Below, in pieces: positions 32,548-45,377 of a stretch of DNA of 64,000 bases. The stretch is from Wurfbainia villosa (taxonomy: Eukaryota; Streptophyta; Magnoliopsida; Zingiberales; Zingiberaceae), in assembly GCA_025175895.1 (NCBI GenBank), contig CM045994.1, positions 64,138,727 to 64,202,726 on the forward strand, in the 5' to 3' direction. Positions within the stretch are counted from its first letter, which is position 1. Each line of letters opens with the position of its first letter. The notes beneath the pieces are model-generated. The model worked only from the letters and a program-made list of their open reading frames with translations, had not been told where the DNA came from and did no database searches. A program made the translations under genes and the position numbers.

Positions 32548-33362
32548 ATGGTTGAGATTAATATATATATATGATTATTGTGATGTTGCATTTGTTTGTA
32601 CTATGCTTGTTGCATTTGTTTGTACATCATATTCATGCATGTCTCTTGCATTTGTTATACGATTGTGTCGGATGTTGGTATGTGTTGGACAGACCATAGA
32701 TACCTTGACCTGTAGCATGAGTAGATTATGTGTTGGTATTACTCTTCCTGTTATATATATGTTGGATATATGTTCAGGTTGGATCAGAGTAGCGTAGCGA
32801 ACTTGAGTATATACGCATTTTATGTTATTCATTTCAGTTAGACGGCATATGCTCGTATTTATATACTATGCTGATATACCTGTTGTACATATGGATTATG
32901 TTGTCGAAATACATGTGATATTACATATATATATGTTTTCTATTACCTGCTGAGTTTTACTCACCACCCCCGCGGACTCGGTTTTTTCACGCCCTGTAAT
33001 GTAGAAGACTTCGTGGCGGCTTGAGCACCCGACGCTATCTCATCTCACGAGGCTCCGTATTTTGTTTTGGGCTGTCTGCCGTGTATTGTATTTGGAGTTT
33101 TCTTGATGTACATATTGTATATTCGGATTTTGTCGAGGTTCTGTGTTGTTGTGTTGTGTTAGTCATACCGGTATGCATGTGTGGGATTGATATCCCATTG
33201 TTGTAGTATGTTTCCGCTGTGTCTTGTATAGTTTTTGTTTTCATACATATATATTGTTGTTATTGTGGGCCTACGGGCCTTGTATTAACCCGAAATGTTG
33301 CCACGTACAGGGGAGGTGCCGTCCGTTTGATTTTCGGCTCGGTATGCTCTCGGGGCGTGACA

Positions 33363-35700
33363 ACTTTAGTGGTATCAGAGCCCAAGGTTCTGCGATGCCA
33401 TACAATGTTGTTTTTGAGTCGAGTCTTGGATTCTCGGGAGTCGTTTTATTCGGTTTTGGTTTTCTCGAGACGATGATGGATGGACGGCCCGAGCTCCAAG
33501 CAAAGACGAGGTAAGAATTCTAAAAACTTATGGTTTAGTAGATATTTATCTAAACTTGATCAAGAGGTGTATACAATAGAGTTATGACACTGTAGACTTT
33601 TAGTAGAGGTCGTCCACCGAGACGACCAACCGGAGTTACCTTAGTGTTTATACTCCCAGTTTTATTGCCTATGCATTTAGATGCTTATAACAGGGAATAA
33701 CCTGTAGTTTGTTGGTTATTATTCGTAACCGTGGTATGTGTTGACCACGGAAACGACCTGTTGAGTCTGTGAGTTTTGAACCTGTGTCGAGAAGGTAATT
33801 TACCTTTGAGAGCCGACTGATACCGAGTCGAAAAACACGGGCCAAGTCGTCACATTTATTATGGAAATCAGAGACTACAGTCTTAGAGATTTCCACTAAC
33901 TGTGCTAGTCAGATCATTACCTGTTGGGTAATGGACAAGACAGACTTGTAGACTATTGTGATGCAGATAGCGGAAGGCTAGGGTACGATGTTTCATGGAT
34001 TTTATCCTCGAGTTGTTCAGATCGAGATGTATAACTTGAGAGTACTTTTGAGTACTTAACTCATGTTATACCGAAAAGAAGAGTTGTTGCATACCATTAT
34101 CGGATCTGCTTCGTGATTTGGTGATAAATGCAGAAAATAATCTTCGGGAAATAATATATCACTTGATCATGGTTTAGTGATGTTGAAAGAGAGTATTTCC
34201 CCGTGTCACTTTTAGCGACGCATTGTAAGGAATTCTTGAGCTTCAAGAAAGGGTGCTCGGTTAGTAATAGTGTACTGTGCAGAGTCGTGAGACTTGCAAA
34301 GGTTACGACCACCTAATAGCTCAAGAAGATGAATGGATGATTTAAGCCACCCAGAGTTATTGGCTTATAGTTCGATAAGGAAGCCGGGATCTTCTATCAG
34401 ATCCTACCGGAAGACATTGGATTAAGACAGGAGTTTAGGAATGACTCCGTATAAGTGTTTAGGTGATGAAGATCGATAAGCAGATATTGCAAGTCAGATA
34501 TTGGAGTAAGAAGCCTCCGAATGTTGGACAAAGGAGCAAGATCGAGTCGAGGCCTTGGGGCTACTTTCCGATTATAGAAGACCAATCAAGATCATCGTAA
34601 GGTTCTTGTGGATATCAGCAAAAATCGTAACAAAGACTAGCGGACCACAAAGACACGCAGCGATTATCCGTTGAATAGCCATTCATACATTGTGAGCAAC
34701 CGCATAAAGTGGAGGAAGTATACTTTGAAGACACAAATAAGACTATCGATGGTGTTCCAGGAGGATGATGCACCGTCTCGACAGCAGAGATCAACACAGA
34801 AGATTGGGTTATCTCAACAGCAACAACCACTACCTACTACCTCAGACGTGGTCGAAGTTCCGTAATACTCCCCTTCAGCAGAGATCAGCACAGAAGCAGC
34901 ATCAGCAGAAGACATTGTAGAAGACTCAGCAGACAACAACAAACAGTTACCTCCAGATGTGATTTGCCTAGTGCAGAGGAGAGAGTATACGACAAAGGTC
35001 GTATCTATTCGGTAATCTTCAGTTGAAGCTCGTAGGATTTAGGGATGTGATTAGATGATCTAGGGAAAATCCCTGGATTATTCGTCGCAAAAATGCAACC
35101 GCTTTGTCGGACTATCGATCCGATCGCTCTTCTGGAGAAAGGCGGAGACTGCGGAGCCTTTGGATCGGATCGACAGATAATTGATCGCTCAGTATTACTT
35201 TAGTTTACCCTCTAGGTTAATATGTTGAGAGATGCTTGTAGTTACAAGTATTTCTAGAACATTCTTAGGATTAAAAGGATCCTTTACATCGACTTGTGGG
35301 TGGTGGTATCTCTACGTTAGGTGAGAAGTGGACCAACAATTAATAAGTTAAGGGATACCATTAGACTTTGATAGAAATACTTTTATGTAGATATATCCTT
35401 ACGGATGGTCAAATTGTTGGAAGTATGGTACGATATGTCTCTCGGATGTGCGTATAATCTGAGAGCCTTCGGATGTAATTTTGGATGAACTCCAAGGCTT
35501 GCCGTTGTTTAGGCAAGTGGAGTAGGCGTTCGAAATGATTGCGAAAATAGTCCAGTATCGAAGATCACATATCGAGTGATAATTTTGTTGGTATCAGTGT
35601 TGTTAAACACTATGGAAATTGGAAGAACGTAAGTTGTGATTATAGGAGATGTTGGAGGGGATATTTACCTATCCCAAAGATTCTCCTTGAGAAGATCCGG
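33363..35700 (+). pseudogene. Gypsy internal region 1, gag and protease part (degenerate)
   Basis: No long frame survives. The gag zinc-knuckle region lies near 34630-34740 and is clearest in unit 2 (42340-42440). Downstream, GATTTGCCTAGTGCAGAGG (34963-34981) and neighbouring text reads VICLVQRRE in frame. A protease DSG/DTG motif could not be found. Everything is broken by stops shared with the other units. Confidence 0.6.
33370..33387 (+). promoter_or_regulatory. Primer binding site of gypsy unit 1
   Basis: TGGTATCAGAGCCCAAGG, seven bases after the LTR end; a tRNA-Met-type site. Units 3 (about 48757) and 4 (about 56532) keep it. Unit 2 (about 41047) reads TGGTATCGAGCCC, having lost one base. 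Confidence 0.88.
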
Positions 35701-36340
35701 AACTCTTTGTTGAAAGAGAGATGGACCTTTGAAGGTATGCATCGATTATCGATGATGGAATACAGTAGTTGTCATGATAAATATCCTTGTTGTGGATAGA
35801 TGATCTATTTAGATCAGCCAAAGACACCTGTGTATACTCTGTTTACGACTGGAGTACTGATATTGTAGTGACATGATGTCATACGATTATCATTGTTGAT
35901 GTAATGATTAATATATATCATCAGCTTAGAGTAAAGGGGATGCAGGTGTGTAGATACGCCAATTTCATACTTGGTATGAATTTTTATGAGTTTTGATAAA
36001 GTTGTTAGACTAATTAACGATTTAGTCACCACTGGATTTAAGAATTGTGTATCTTGGACACGATCGATCGGGCTGGTATTTGCTGGAGTTGCGAACTGGC
36101 CACTGTTGATTGTAGTAGTTGGAGTTGCGCACTCGACCACCGTAGATGGTGGTTTTCCTTGTATGTTTTGGTTAGTACTGTAGATGTGGATAGAATGTTT
36201 GGCATTACTATACCACAGACTTGTTTGACAAAGGTGATGATGGAAATCATTTAGTCAGAAGCTGGTGAAACCAGTTTACATGACCTAGATGACGGTTAAC
36301 TTTTACGCAAGTATTAGTTAATCCTTTTGGAATAGATAAA
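35701..36340 (+). pseudogene. Gypsy reverse transcriptase remnant, unit 1
   Basis: The order is right for a chromovirus RT, but only short pieces are readable: a KVCIDYR-like match in AAGGTATGCATCGATTATCG (35733-35752), then a decayed stretch, then INDLVTTGFKN (36013-36045). The FVVVFIDD-type catalytic block is not recognisable. It is called by position between the gag knuckle and RNase H. Confidence 0.45.
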
Positions 36341-36529
36341 AGGATGATGTACGCAGATGCGTCGTTTCAGGGATCGGAGCGAATCCGATACAGTTGCATG
36401 AGACGTATCTTATGCTTACGACAGTTAAGAAACTACGAGATAGTCTGTCATATACATGACGTGACTTTAGTAGTTATTGTCTGGATTTGTAATTGTATGG
36501 AGCATGAATGCTCATGGGATTTTAACTAA
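36341..36529 (+). pseudogene. Gypsy RNase H remnant, unit 1
   Basis: The frame from 36344 gives MYADASFQG, then RQLRNYEIVCHIHDVTLVVIVW. This matches the chromovirus RNase H pattern VYxDAS...G, RQL..HE.NY..HDLEL.AVV.AL. The first catalytic Asp (DAS) is present and HDVTL stands for HDLEL, so the Glu is changed to Thr. Copies at 44045, 51750 and 59540 are nearly identical, including the same lesions. Confidence 0.8.
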
Positions 36530-36835
36530 CTACTGGATAGCTAGTATAAAGTTGCTGGAACGCGAATAGTTGTAATTTGCGAGATTTGATCGCTATAGTC
36601 TTCCATGCACTTACAGAGTGTGTGGTAGAGGGGATCTTGAATGGTTGATGGATTTCTCTTCTGAGAAAATAATTCCCCGTCTCTGATAAGGATAGTGGAT
36701 TTTGGAATTTCAGTGTTAAGAAAGAGTTGCTATAGAAAGCACATCATTCGAGATGGGCTATATACCTTGGTGGTACTCAAATGTATCGAGAGTGAAACGT
36801 TTATACGGGTGGAATGGTATAAAGAGAGTTATAGC

Positions 36836-37300
36836 AGATTTTGCTGCTCGATGTTTAGTATGCCAGTAGGTGAAGGTTGAACATCAGAAACTTGCTGGAT
36901 TGCTCTAGAAAATTTCGATTCCGAAATGGAAGTGGGAGCATATCACGATTGATTGCGTTACGGGATTGCCTAGGACCTGTAAAGGACATGATGCGATTTG
37001 GGTGAGTGTGGATCGACTCACCAAATCAGCTCATTTTCCTTTCTATTTGTGGGTCGTACTTGTTGGATCATCCGACAGCGTTGTATTACCCGAAAGATTA
37101 TCATACTGCACGGAGTACTTTTGAGTACTATATCTGATAGAGATCCGCGATTTACCTTGCGATTTTTAGTAGAGTCTGCACCAGACTATGGGCACAGAGC
37201 TTCGGCTTAGTATAACGTTTCATCCGCAGACAGATAAACGGTCTAAGTGTATCATTTAGATGTTGGAGGATCTATTCAGATCTTGTGTCGTGGATTATGG
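36836..37300 (+). pseudogene. Gypsy integrase remnant, unit 1
   Basis: FAARCLVCQ followed by a stop and VKVEHQKLAGLL (36839-36907) is the end of the HHCC zinc region. KWKWEHITIDCVTGLPR holds the first catalytic Asp (36928-36980). KGHDAIWVSVDRLTKSAHF follows (36982-37040). SDRDPRFT, with the second Asp, is at 37135-37158, and FHPQTD at 37210-37230 precedes the expected Glu position, where ERSERV reads KRSKCI. Two in-frame stops after FL (37166-37171) and the Glu loss show that the enzyme is dead. Confidence 0.85.
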
Positions 37301-37469
37301 AGGTGTGGCTTATCGGTTAGCTTTACCTTCGACATTTACGGGTACTCACAACGTATTTCCTGTTTATATCGAGAAAATACATGTCGCATGTTGATCATGC
37401 TCTGAAAAAGGTTCCGAATTCTACCTCAGTCTAATACGACTTACGAGGTGATTCCAGGGTGGAGCATGG

Positions 37470-37620
37470 GTCGCAAGGAGCGACAGTAGCGGAACAAGAC
37501 CATCCGACTCGTAAAGGTTGGATGATAGTATCCGACTGATGAGGAGACTATATGGGAGCTGGAAGATACTATCCGAGCTCAATAGTCACATTTGTTCACT
37601 TGAGGCATGTAGTAGTTCAA
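37470..37620 (+). pseudogene. Gypsy chromodomain remnant, unit 1
   Basis: RNKTIRLVKVG, two stops, then YPTDEETIWELEDTIRAQ matches the end of chromovirus pol: LRNKTIPLVKVLW...EEATWE.ED..R. The chromodomain steers insertion to heterochromatin in this lineage. The equivalents are at about 45180-45290, 52880-53010 and 60685-60800. Confidence 0.75.
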
Positions 37621-37678
37621 GAAATTTCTTGAGTTGGTTCTCATATTTAAGTACGAAATTTGGGGACCAAATTTTTAT

Positions 37679-37691
37679 AAGTGGGGGAGAA
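37679..37691 (+). promoter_or_regulatory. Polypurine tract of gypsy unit 1
   Basis: AAGTGGGGGAGAA directly before the LTR start. Units 3 and 4 have the same tract; unit 2 (45365-45377) reads AGTGTTGGATAA and would not work. Confidence 0.85.
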
Positions 37692-40600
37692 TGTAAAATA
37701 CCGGAAAAAAAAAATTATATCCCTTGCTAATTGGGAATTATCTTGTGAAATTTTTCAGAATTTTTCAAAAATTAAAAAGGAATTTGCATGACCATTTGAA
37801 GGAAGGTCAAAGTCTAAATGGGTGTTGAGTCAAGTTGGATTAGCTCGGATTTGACCTAGGCTAACCCAACCACTTAGCGTTAAAAACCCACTCGTCTTCT
37901 CCTTTAACGCACGTCGATTTATTTCCTTTGGTTTCTTCCCCTTTCGTGACTTCTCCTCATTTCCCCGATCGCGTCGACTTCCTTCTTCCTCCCAACTTCT
38001 CACGCGCAGCCGCAAATCTTCGTCGTCGCTCCACTACCGATCTCTACCCTACCTTTGAGGCGGCGATCTCCATCCTATCTTCGTCGGAGGCGGTTGATCT
38101 ACGCCTACCTTCGCTGAGCGATCTCCATCCTATCTTCGTCGGAGCGGTTGATCTCGCCTACCTCGAGCCGATCTTTGTCCTATCTTCGGAGGCGCGATCG
38201 ATCCGCCGAGCCGTGCCGCCAGCGATGGCCACCTCCTCGAGCCGTTAAATCAGACACCCTACCTACCGCCGCCGTCGTCCGATCATCGCCGACCACCGCT
38301 TGTTCTCGGATCGCGCGCGCCGGTTGGCTGCCGTCTCCGGCCAAGACGGCTACTCTTTCTTTTCCCGATCAAGTGCCCTACCTCCTCGGTCGCCCCGCGC
38401 GCCAACGCCCGAAGCCTTTACTCCTCTGTTGCCGTCGTCCCTACATCTCGATCGGCGTATCTTGTCACGAGAATTTGGTAACCTCATCGTGAGTTTACCC
38501 TTTTTCTCTGCTTTTGATCGCGAGTTGCATCGATTTCTCCTTGCTAAATTTGGATTGCCTCCGTTGAAGGTCTTGTGTCCTGCCGCCACGAGCGTCCTTG
38601 TCGTCCAACCACATCGACTTGATCGATCCGGCGGTGAAGGATAGGTAAGTGCTTGATCCATTCCTAGATGAGTGGACTTAATGGGCGACGGTGTCTAAGG
38701 ATTTTTGATTTGTAGGTAAGAAGGGCAATCGAGGCACGGGTTGTATTTGAATAAGTTCGATTATTCCAAAATTGGACACTTCCAATTTTGGAATCCAATG
38801 TGTAATTGAGATTTAAGAAAGGTGAGTTAGGTTCTGGTAATTGATGAATTTATGCTAGTTACATTTGATTTGTTTAGATGATCAGTATTAGTTGTGGAAC
38901 AAGAGGTTATGCCATGTGGGATTTGGTTAATTAATCGGGGATTAAGATTGGTTTAGATTCTTATTCCTACAATTTGATTATGCTAGCATGTGGTTATATT
39001 GAATTCTACCGTTTCAGATATTGGATTCGAGGTAGAGATCTTGGAGGCGGAGACCGTCAACATGAGCTTCCTAGCAGGTGGGTAATTTCCTACCTGGTCC
39101 AGGTAGTTGTTTTTCATTCAGATTTAGTCATTGATATGAGCATGTTAGGTGTTCATATTACCTTGACCATGTTCTTTTTATCGTATGCTTGATCTTTTAC
39201 CGTTGGCTATTAACTCCATTGTTGATATCATGTTTATTTTATCATGATTAGGAGTTATACATATAGGTAATGCAAGTAACTTAGAATTTGTTTAAGTTAA
39301 GTGCAAATAGTAAAGTACGGATGACAACCTGATTGTACATTGGGCAAAAAGGTCATCCGTAGGTAGACAATGTCTTTAACCTAGGGTTAGTTCTAGTACC
39401 CTTAGGTTGTATGTTACCATCGAACATGTATTGTGCAAATGGTCAGAGGAATGATACTTAGGGTATCGCTACGGACCGATGGTCCTAGCTTATTATAATC
39501 AGATGAGTACGACTCTCTACATGATAGAGAGTGTGTCTATCAGTTGAGTAGGACTCTAGTGATAGAGTGCGTCGATTAGATTGGTATGACTCTCTGCTGT
39601 GATAGAGAGTGTTATGATCGATTAGTGACTCTCATGGATAGAGAGTGCGTTGATCCGTGAGTATGATTCTCTGTAGAATAGAGAGTCTATGGTGGATGTC
39701 TGTATGTGAGACATTGCATTCATGTCATTTGCATGCACGCTGGCGACGAGGTCTCCTTGTGGTCGAGTGAGTGTCACACATTCTGCCTCCACTGCTACTC
39801 ATAGGAAGAGTAACCTGTGAGGGAGCAGCAGGTGCCGACTCTACCACTATAGACGGTGGTAGTTGGATTTGCGTGTCGTAGTCCCTGCGTGTGTGGTACT
39901 CGACCACTCATGGGGGTAGTATTGTCGGAGTGACCAACGCAGGGACCCCATCGTGTAGCTTGCTCTTTACGCTTATATGCTACTCGATCATACTGCCCAC
40001 TCGGCCACTCGAGAGTAGTGGTTGGTGTTGAGTTAGGACAGTTGTCATGCTCGAGCCACCGAGGCCACACTGGGGTCGTGATAGCTTTAGGGTGAGCCGA
40101 CATGACCATGCATGCTGCATAGCCGTATCTGATGGCGCTTTGCATATTACCATATATATATATATACATATATGCATGTATATATATATATATATATATA
40201 TGGATGGTTGAGATTAATATATATATATGGATACAGTCTATATATATATATATGATTATTGTGATGTTGCATTTGTTTGTACTATGCTTGTTGCATTTGT
40301 TTGTACATCATATTCATGCATGTCTCTTGCATTTGTTATACAATTGTGTCGGATGTTGGTATGTGTTGGACAGACCATAGATACCTTGACTTGTAGCATG
40401 AGTAGATTATGTGTTGGTATTACTCTTCCTGTTATATATATGTTGGATATATGTTCAGGTTGGATCAGAGTAGCGTAGCAGACTTCAGGTATGTCTGCAT
40501 TTTATGTTATTCATTTGATTAGATATGCTCGTATTTATATACTATGCTGATATACCTGTTGTACATATGGATTATGTTGTCGAAATACATGTGATATTAC

Positions 40601-41039
40601 ATATATATATGTTTTCTATTACCTGCTGAGTTTTACTCACCACCCCCGCGGACTCGGTTTTCTTCACGCCTGTGTAATGCGGTAGAAGACCGTGGCGGCT
40701 GAGTACCGTCACCGACGTCATCTCATCTCACGAGGCTCCCGTATTTTGTTTTGGGCTGTCCGCCGTGTATTGTATTTGGAGTTTTCTTGATGTACATATT
40801 GTATATTGGATTTTGTCGAGGTTCTATGTTGTTGTGTTGTGTTAGTCATACCGGTATGCATGTGTGGGATTGATATCCCATTGTTGTAGTATGTTTCCGC
40901 TGTGTCTTGTATAGTTTTTGTTTTCATACATATATATTGTTGTTATTGTGGCCTACGGCCTTGTATTAACGAAATGTTGCCACGCATGTGGGAGGTGCCG
41001 TCCGCTTGATTTTCGCTGTGATGCTCTCGGGGCGTGACA
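37692..41039 (+). mobile_element. Gypsy LTR 2
   Basis: Full length, 3348 bases. It differs from LTRs 1 and 4 mainly by short losses in the 38030-38460 segment, often where the others read CTG, CAG, GCC or TGG. It shares with LTR 4 the variant AAAGTACGGATG. Confidence 0.9.
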
Positions 41040-44000
41040 ACTTTAGTGGTATCGAGCCCAAGGTTCTGCGATGCCGTATTATGTTATTTTGAGTCGAGTG
41101 TTGGATTCTCGGGAGTCAATTTATTCGGTTTTGGTTTTCTGAGATGAGATGGACAGCGGCCTGAGCTCCAAGCAGCACGAGGTAAGAATTCCTGAAAAAC
41201 TTATGGTTTAGTAGATATTTATCTAAACTTGATCAGTAGGTGTATACAATAGAGTTATGACACCTGTGTAGACTTTTAGTAGAGGTCGTCCACCGAGACG
41301 ACCAACCGGAGTTACCTTAGTGTTTATACTCCCAGTTTTATTGCCTATGCATTTAGATGCTTATAACAGGGAATAACCTGTAGTTTGTTGGTTATTATTC
41401 GTGAATCGCGTGGTATGTGTTGACCACGGAAACGACCTGTTGAGTCTGTGAGTTTTGAACCTGTGTCGAGAAGGTAATTTACCTTTGAGAGCCGACTGAT
41501 ACCGAGTCGGAAAACACGGGCCAAGTCGTTACATTTATTATGGAAATCAGAGACTACAGTCTTAGAGATTTCCACTAACTGTGCTAGTCAGATCATTACC
41601 TGTTGGGTAATGGACAAGACAGACTTGTAGACTATTGTGATGCAGATAGCGGAAGGCTAGGGTACGATGTTTCATGGGGATTTTATCCCTGAGTTGTTCG
41701 TACTGAGATGTATAACTTTGAGAGTACTTTTGAGTACTTAACTCATGTTATACCGAGAAAGAAGAGTTGTTTGCATACCATTATCGGGATCAAGCCGGTA
41801 TTTGGTGATAAATGCAGAAAATAATCTTCGGGAAATAATATATCACTTGATCATGGTTTAGTGATGTTGAAAGAGAGTATTTCCCCATGTCACTTTTAGC
41901 GACGCATTGTAAGGAATTCTTGAGCTTCAAGAAAGGGTGCTCGGTTAGTAATAGTGTACTGTGCAGAGTCGTGAGACTTGCAAAGGTTACGACCACCTAA
42001 TAGCTCAAGAAGATGAATGGATGATTTAAGCCACCCAGAGTTATTGACTTATAGTTCGATAAGGAAGTCGGGATCTTCTATCAGATCCTACCGGAAGACA
42101 TTGGATTAAGATAGGAGTTTAGGAATGACTCCGTATAAGTGTTTAGGTGATGAAGATCGATAAGCAGATATTGCAAGTCAGATATTGGAGTAAGAAGCCT
42201 CCGAATGTTGGACAAAAGGAGCAAGATCGGAGTCAGAGGCCTTGGGGCTACTTTCCGATTATAGAAGACCAATTGAAGATCATCAGAAGGTTCTTGTGGA
42301 TATCAGCAAAATCAGAACAAAGACTCCGAAGGAATTGTGTGCGTACAGTGCGGACCACAAAGACACGCAAAGCCAGATTATCTGTTGGAACAGTTCATCT
42401 GTTGCTATTGTGAGCAACCGGTACAGTGGAGGAAGTATACTTTGAAGACACAGTTGAAGACTATCGATGGTGTTCCAGGAGAAAGATGCATTGTCTCGAC
42501 AGTAGAGATCAGCACCGAAGATTGGATTGTTTCATCAGCAACAACCTACTACCTCAGGCGTGGTTGGAGTTCCTTGATACTCCCCTTCAGCAGGATCACA
42601 CGACGCATCGTAAGACATTGTAGAAGACTCAGACAACAAACAGTTACCTCCAGATGTGATTTGCCTAGTGCAGAGGAGAGAGTATACGACAAAGGTCGTA
42701 TCTATTCGGTAATCTTCAGTTGCAGCTCGTAGGATTTAGGGATGTGATCAGATGATCTAGGAAAATCCCTGGATTATTCATCGCAAAAATGCAACCGCTT
42801 GTCGAATCGTGGATCTGATCTCGTTCTCTTCGGAGAAAGGCGGAGACCTGCGGGGAGCCTTTGGATCGGATCGACAGATAATTGATCGTTCAGGGTATTA
42901 CTTTAGTTTACCCTCTAGGTTAATATGTTGAGAGATGCTTGTAGTTACAAGTATCTGTATCTAGAACATTCTTAGTCTGGATTAAAAAGGGATCCTTTAC
43001 ATCGACTTGTGGGTCGGTGGTATCTCTACGTTAGGTGAGAAGTGGACTAACAATTAAGAAGTTAAGGGATACCCTTAGACTTTGATAGACATACTTTGCT
43101 GTAGATATATCCTTACGGATGGTCAAATTGTTGGAAGTATGGTACGATATGTCTCTCGGATGTGCGTATAATCTGAGAGCCTTCGGATGTAATTTTGGAT
43201 GAACTCCAAGGCTTGCCGTTGTTTAGGCAAGTGGAGTAGGCGTTCGAAATGATTGCGAAAATAGTCCAGTATCGAAGATCACATATCGAGTGATAATTTT
43301 GTTGGTATCAGTGTTGTTAAACACTATGGAAATTGGAAGAACGTAAGTTGTGATTATAGGAGATGTTGGAGGGGATATTTACCTATCCCAGTATTCCTCC
43401 TTGAGAAGATCCGGAACTCTTTGTTGAAAGAGAGATGGACCTTTGAAGGTATGCATCGATTATCGATGATGGAATACAGTAGTTGTCATGATAAATATCC
43501 TTGTTGTGGATAGATGATCTATTTAGATCAGCCAAAGACACCTGTGTATACTACATTTTACATTTGAGATCGATATTGTAGTGACATGATGTCATACGAT
43601 TATCATTGTTGATGTAATGATTAATATATATCATCCAGAGTAAAGGGATGCGGTGTGTAGATACGCCAATTTCATACTTGGTATGAATTTTTATGAGTTT
43701 TGATAAAGTTGTTAGACTAATTAACGATTTAGTCACCATCTGGATTTAAGAATCGTGTATCTTGGACACGATTGGATCGAGGTATTTGTTGGAGTCCGCG
43801 AACCCGCCACGCTGATTGTAGTAGTTGGAGTCACTCGACCACCGTAGATGGTGGTTTCCTTGTATGTTTTGGTTAGTACTGTAGATGTGGATAGAATGTT
43901 TGGCATTACTATACCACAGACTTGTTTGACAAAGGTGATGATGGAAATCATTTAGTCAGAAGCTGGTGAAACCAGTTTACATGACCTAGATGACGGTTAA

Positions 44001-45377
44001 CTTTTACGCAAGTATTAGTTAATCCTTTTGGAATAGATAAAAGGATGATGTACGCAGATGCGTCGTTTCAGGGATCGGAGCGAATCCGATACAGTTGCAT
44101 GAGACGTATCTTATGCTTACGACAGTTAAGAAACTACGAGATAGTCTGTCATATACATGACGTGACTTTAGTAGTTATTGTCTGGATTTGTAATTGTATG
44201 GAGCATGAATGCTCATGGGATTTTAACTAACTACTGGATAGCTAGTATAAAGTTGCTGGAACGCGAATAGTTGTAATTTGCGAGATTTGATCGCTATAGT
44301 CTTCCATGCACTTACAGAGTGTGTGGTAGAGGGGATCTTGAATGGTTGATGGATTTCTCTTCTGAGAAAATAATTCTCCGTCTCTGATAAGGATAGTGGA
44401 TTTTGGAATTTCAGTGTTAAGAAAGAGTTGCTATAGAAAGCACATCATTCGAGATGGGCTATATACCTTGGTGGTACTCAGATGTACTGAGAGTGAAACG
44501 TTTATTCGGGTGGAATGGTATAAAGAGAGTTATAGCAGATTTTGCTGCTCGATGTTTAGTATGCCAGTAGGTGAAGGCTGAACATCAGAAACTTGCTGGA
44601 TTGCTCTAGAAAATTTCGATTCCGGAATGGAAGTGGGAGCATATCACGATTGATTGCGTTACGGGATTGCCTAGGACCTGTAAAGGACATGATGCGATTT
44701 GGGTGAGTGTGGATCGACTCACCAAATCAGCTCATTTTCCTTTCTATTTGTGGGTCGTACTTGTTGGATCATCCGACAGCGTTGTATTACCCGAAAGATT
44801 ATCATACTGCACGGAGTACTTTTGAGTACTATATCTGATAGAGATCCGCGATTTACCTTGCGATTTTTAGTAGAGTCTGCACCAGACTATGGGCACAGAG
44901 CTTCGGCTTAGTATAACGTTTCATCCGCAGACAGATGAACGGTCTAAGTGTATCATTTAGATGTTGGAGGATCTATTCAGATCTTGTGTCATGGATTATG
45001 GAGGTGTGGCTTATCTGCTAGCTTTACCTTCGACATTTACGGGTACTACAAGCGTATTTCCTGTTTTTATCGAGAAATACATGTCGCATGTTGATCATGC
45101 TCTCAAAAGGTTCCGAATTCTACCTCCTAATACGACTTACGAGGTGATTCGGTGGAGCATGGGTCGCAAGGAGCGCTGATGGAACAAGACCATCCGACTC
45201 GTAAGGTTGGATGAGATCCGACTGATGAGGAGACTATATGGGAGCTGGAAGATACTATCCGAGCTCAATAGTCACATTTGTTCACTTGAGGCATGTAGTA
45301 GTTCAAGAAATTTCTTGAGTTGGTTCTCATATTTAAGTACGAAATTTGGGGACAAAATTTTTATAAGTGTTGGATAA
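41040..45377 (+). pseudogene. Gypsy internal region 2 (type B), non-coding pol remnants
   Basis: Here the gag knuckle is best seen: CVQCGPQRHAKPDYLLEQ and then YCEQPVQWRKY (42340-42440), a decayed double CCHC with the second His lost. RNase H lies at 44042-44230, integrase at 44535-45000 and the chromodomain at about 45180-45290, with the same stops as unit 1. B-type markers are ATTCTCCGTC (near 44374), TTATTCGGGTGG (near 44502) and GAAGGCTGAAC (near 44573). Its polypurine tract is mutated. Confidence 0.85.

Larger units (their letters stand above)
28086..33362 (+). mobile_element. Gypsy LTR 1 (with solo-LTR insertion)
   Basis: It starts TGTAAAATACC and ends GGGGCGTGACA. Subtracting the nested copia LTR and its duplicated 5 bases leaves 3434 bases, the same as LTR 4. 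It has the best-preserved CTG/CAG-rich segments of the five and the longest TA microsatellite. Confidence 0.9.

Noticed and set aside
32232..32591. Frames reading long IYIYIY runs in the gypsy LTRs
   Set aside because: Translation of a TA microsatellite; not coding.
33363..37691. Small frames of 60-75 codons repeated in every gypsy unit on both strands
   Set aside because: They recur only because the units are copies; apart from the RNase H, integrase and chromodomain pieces they match nothing.
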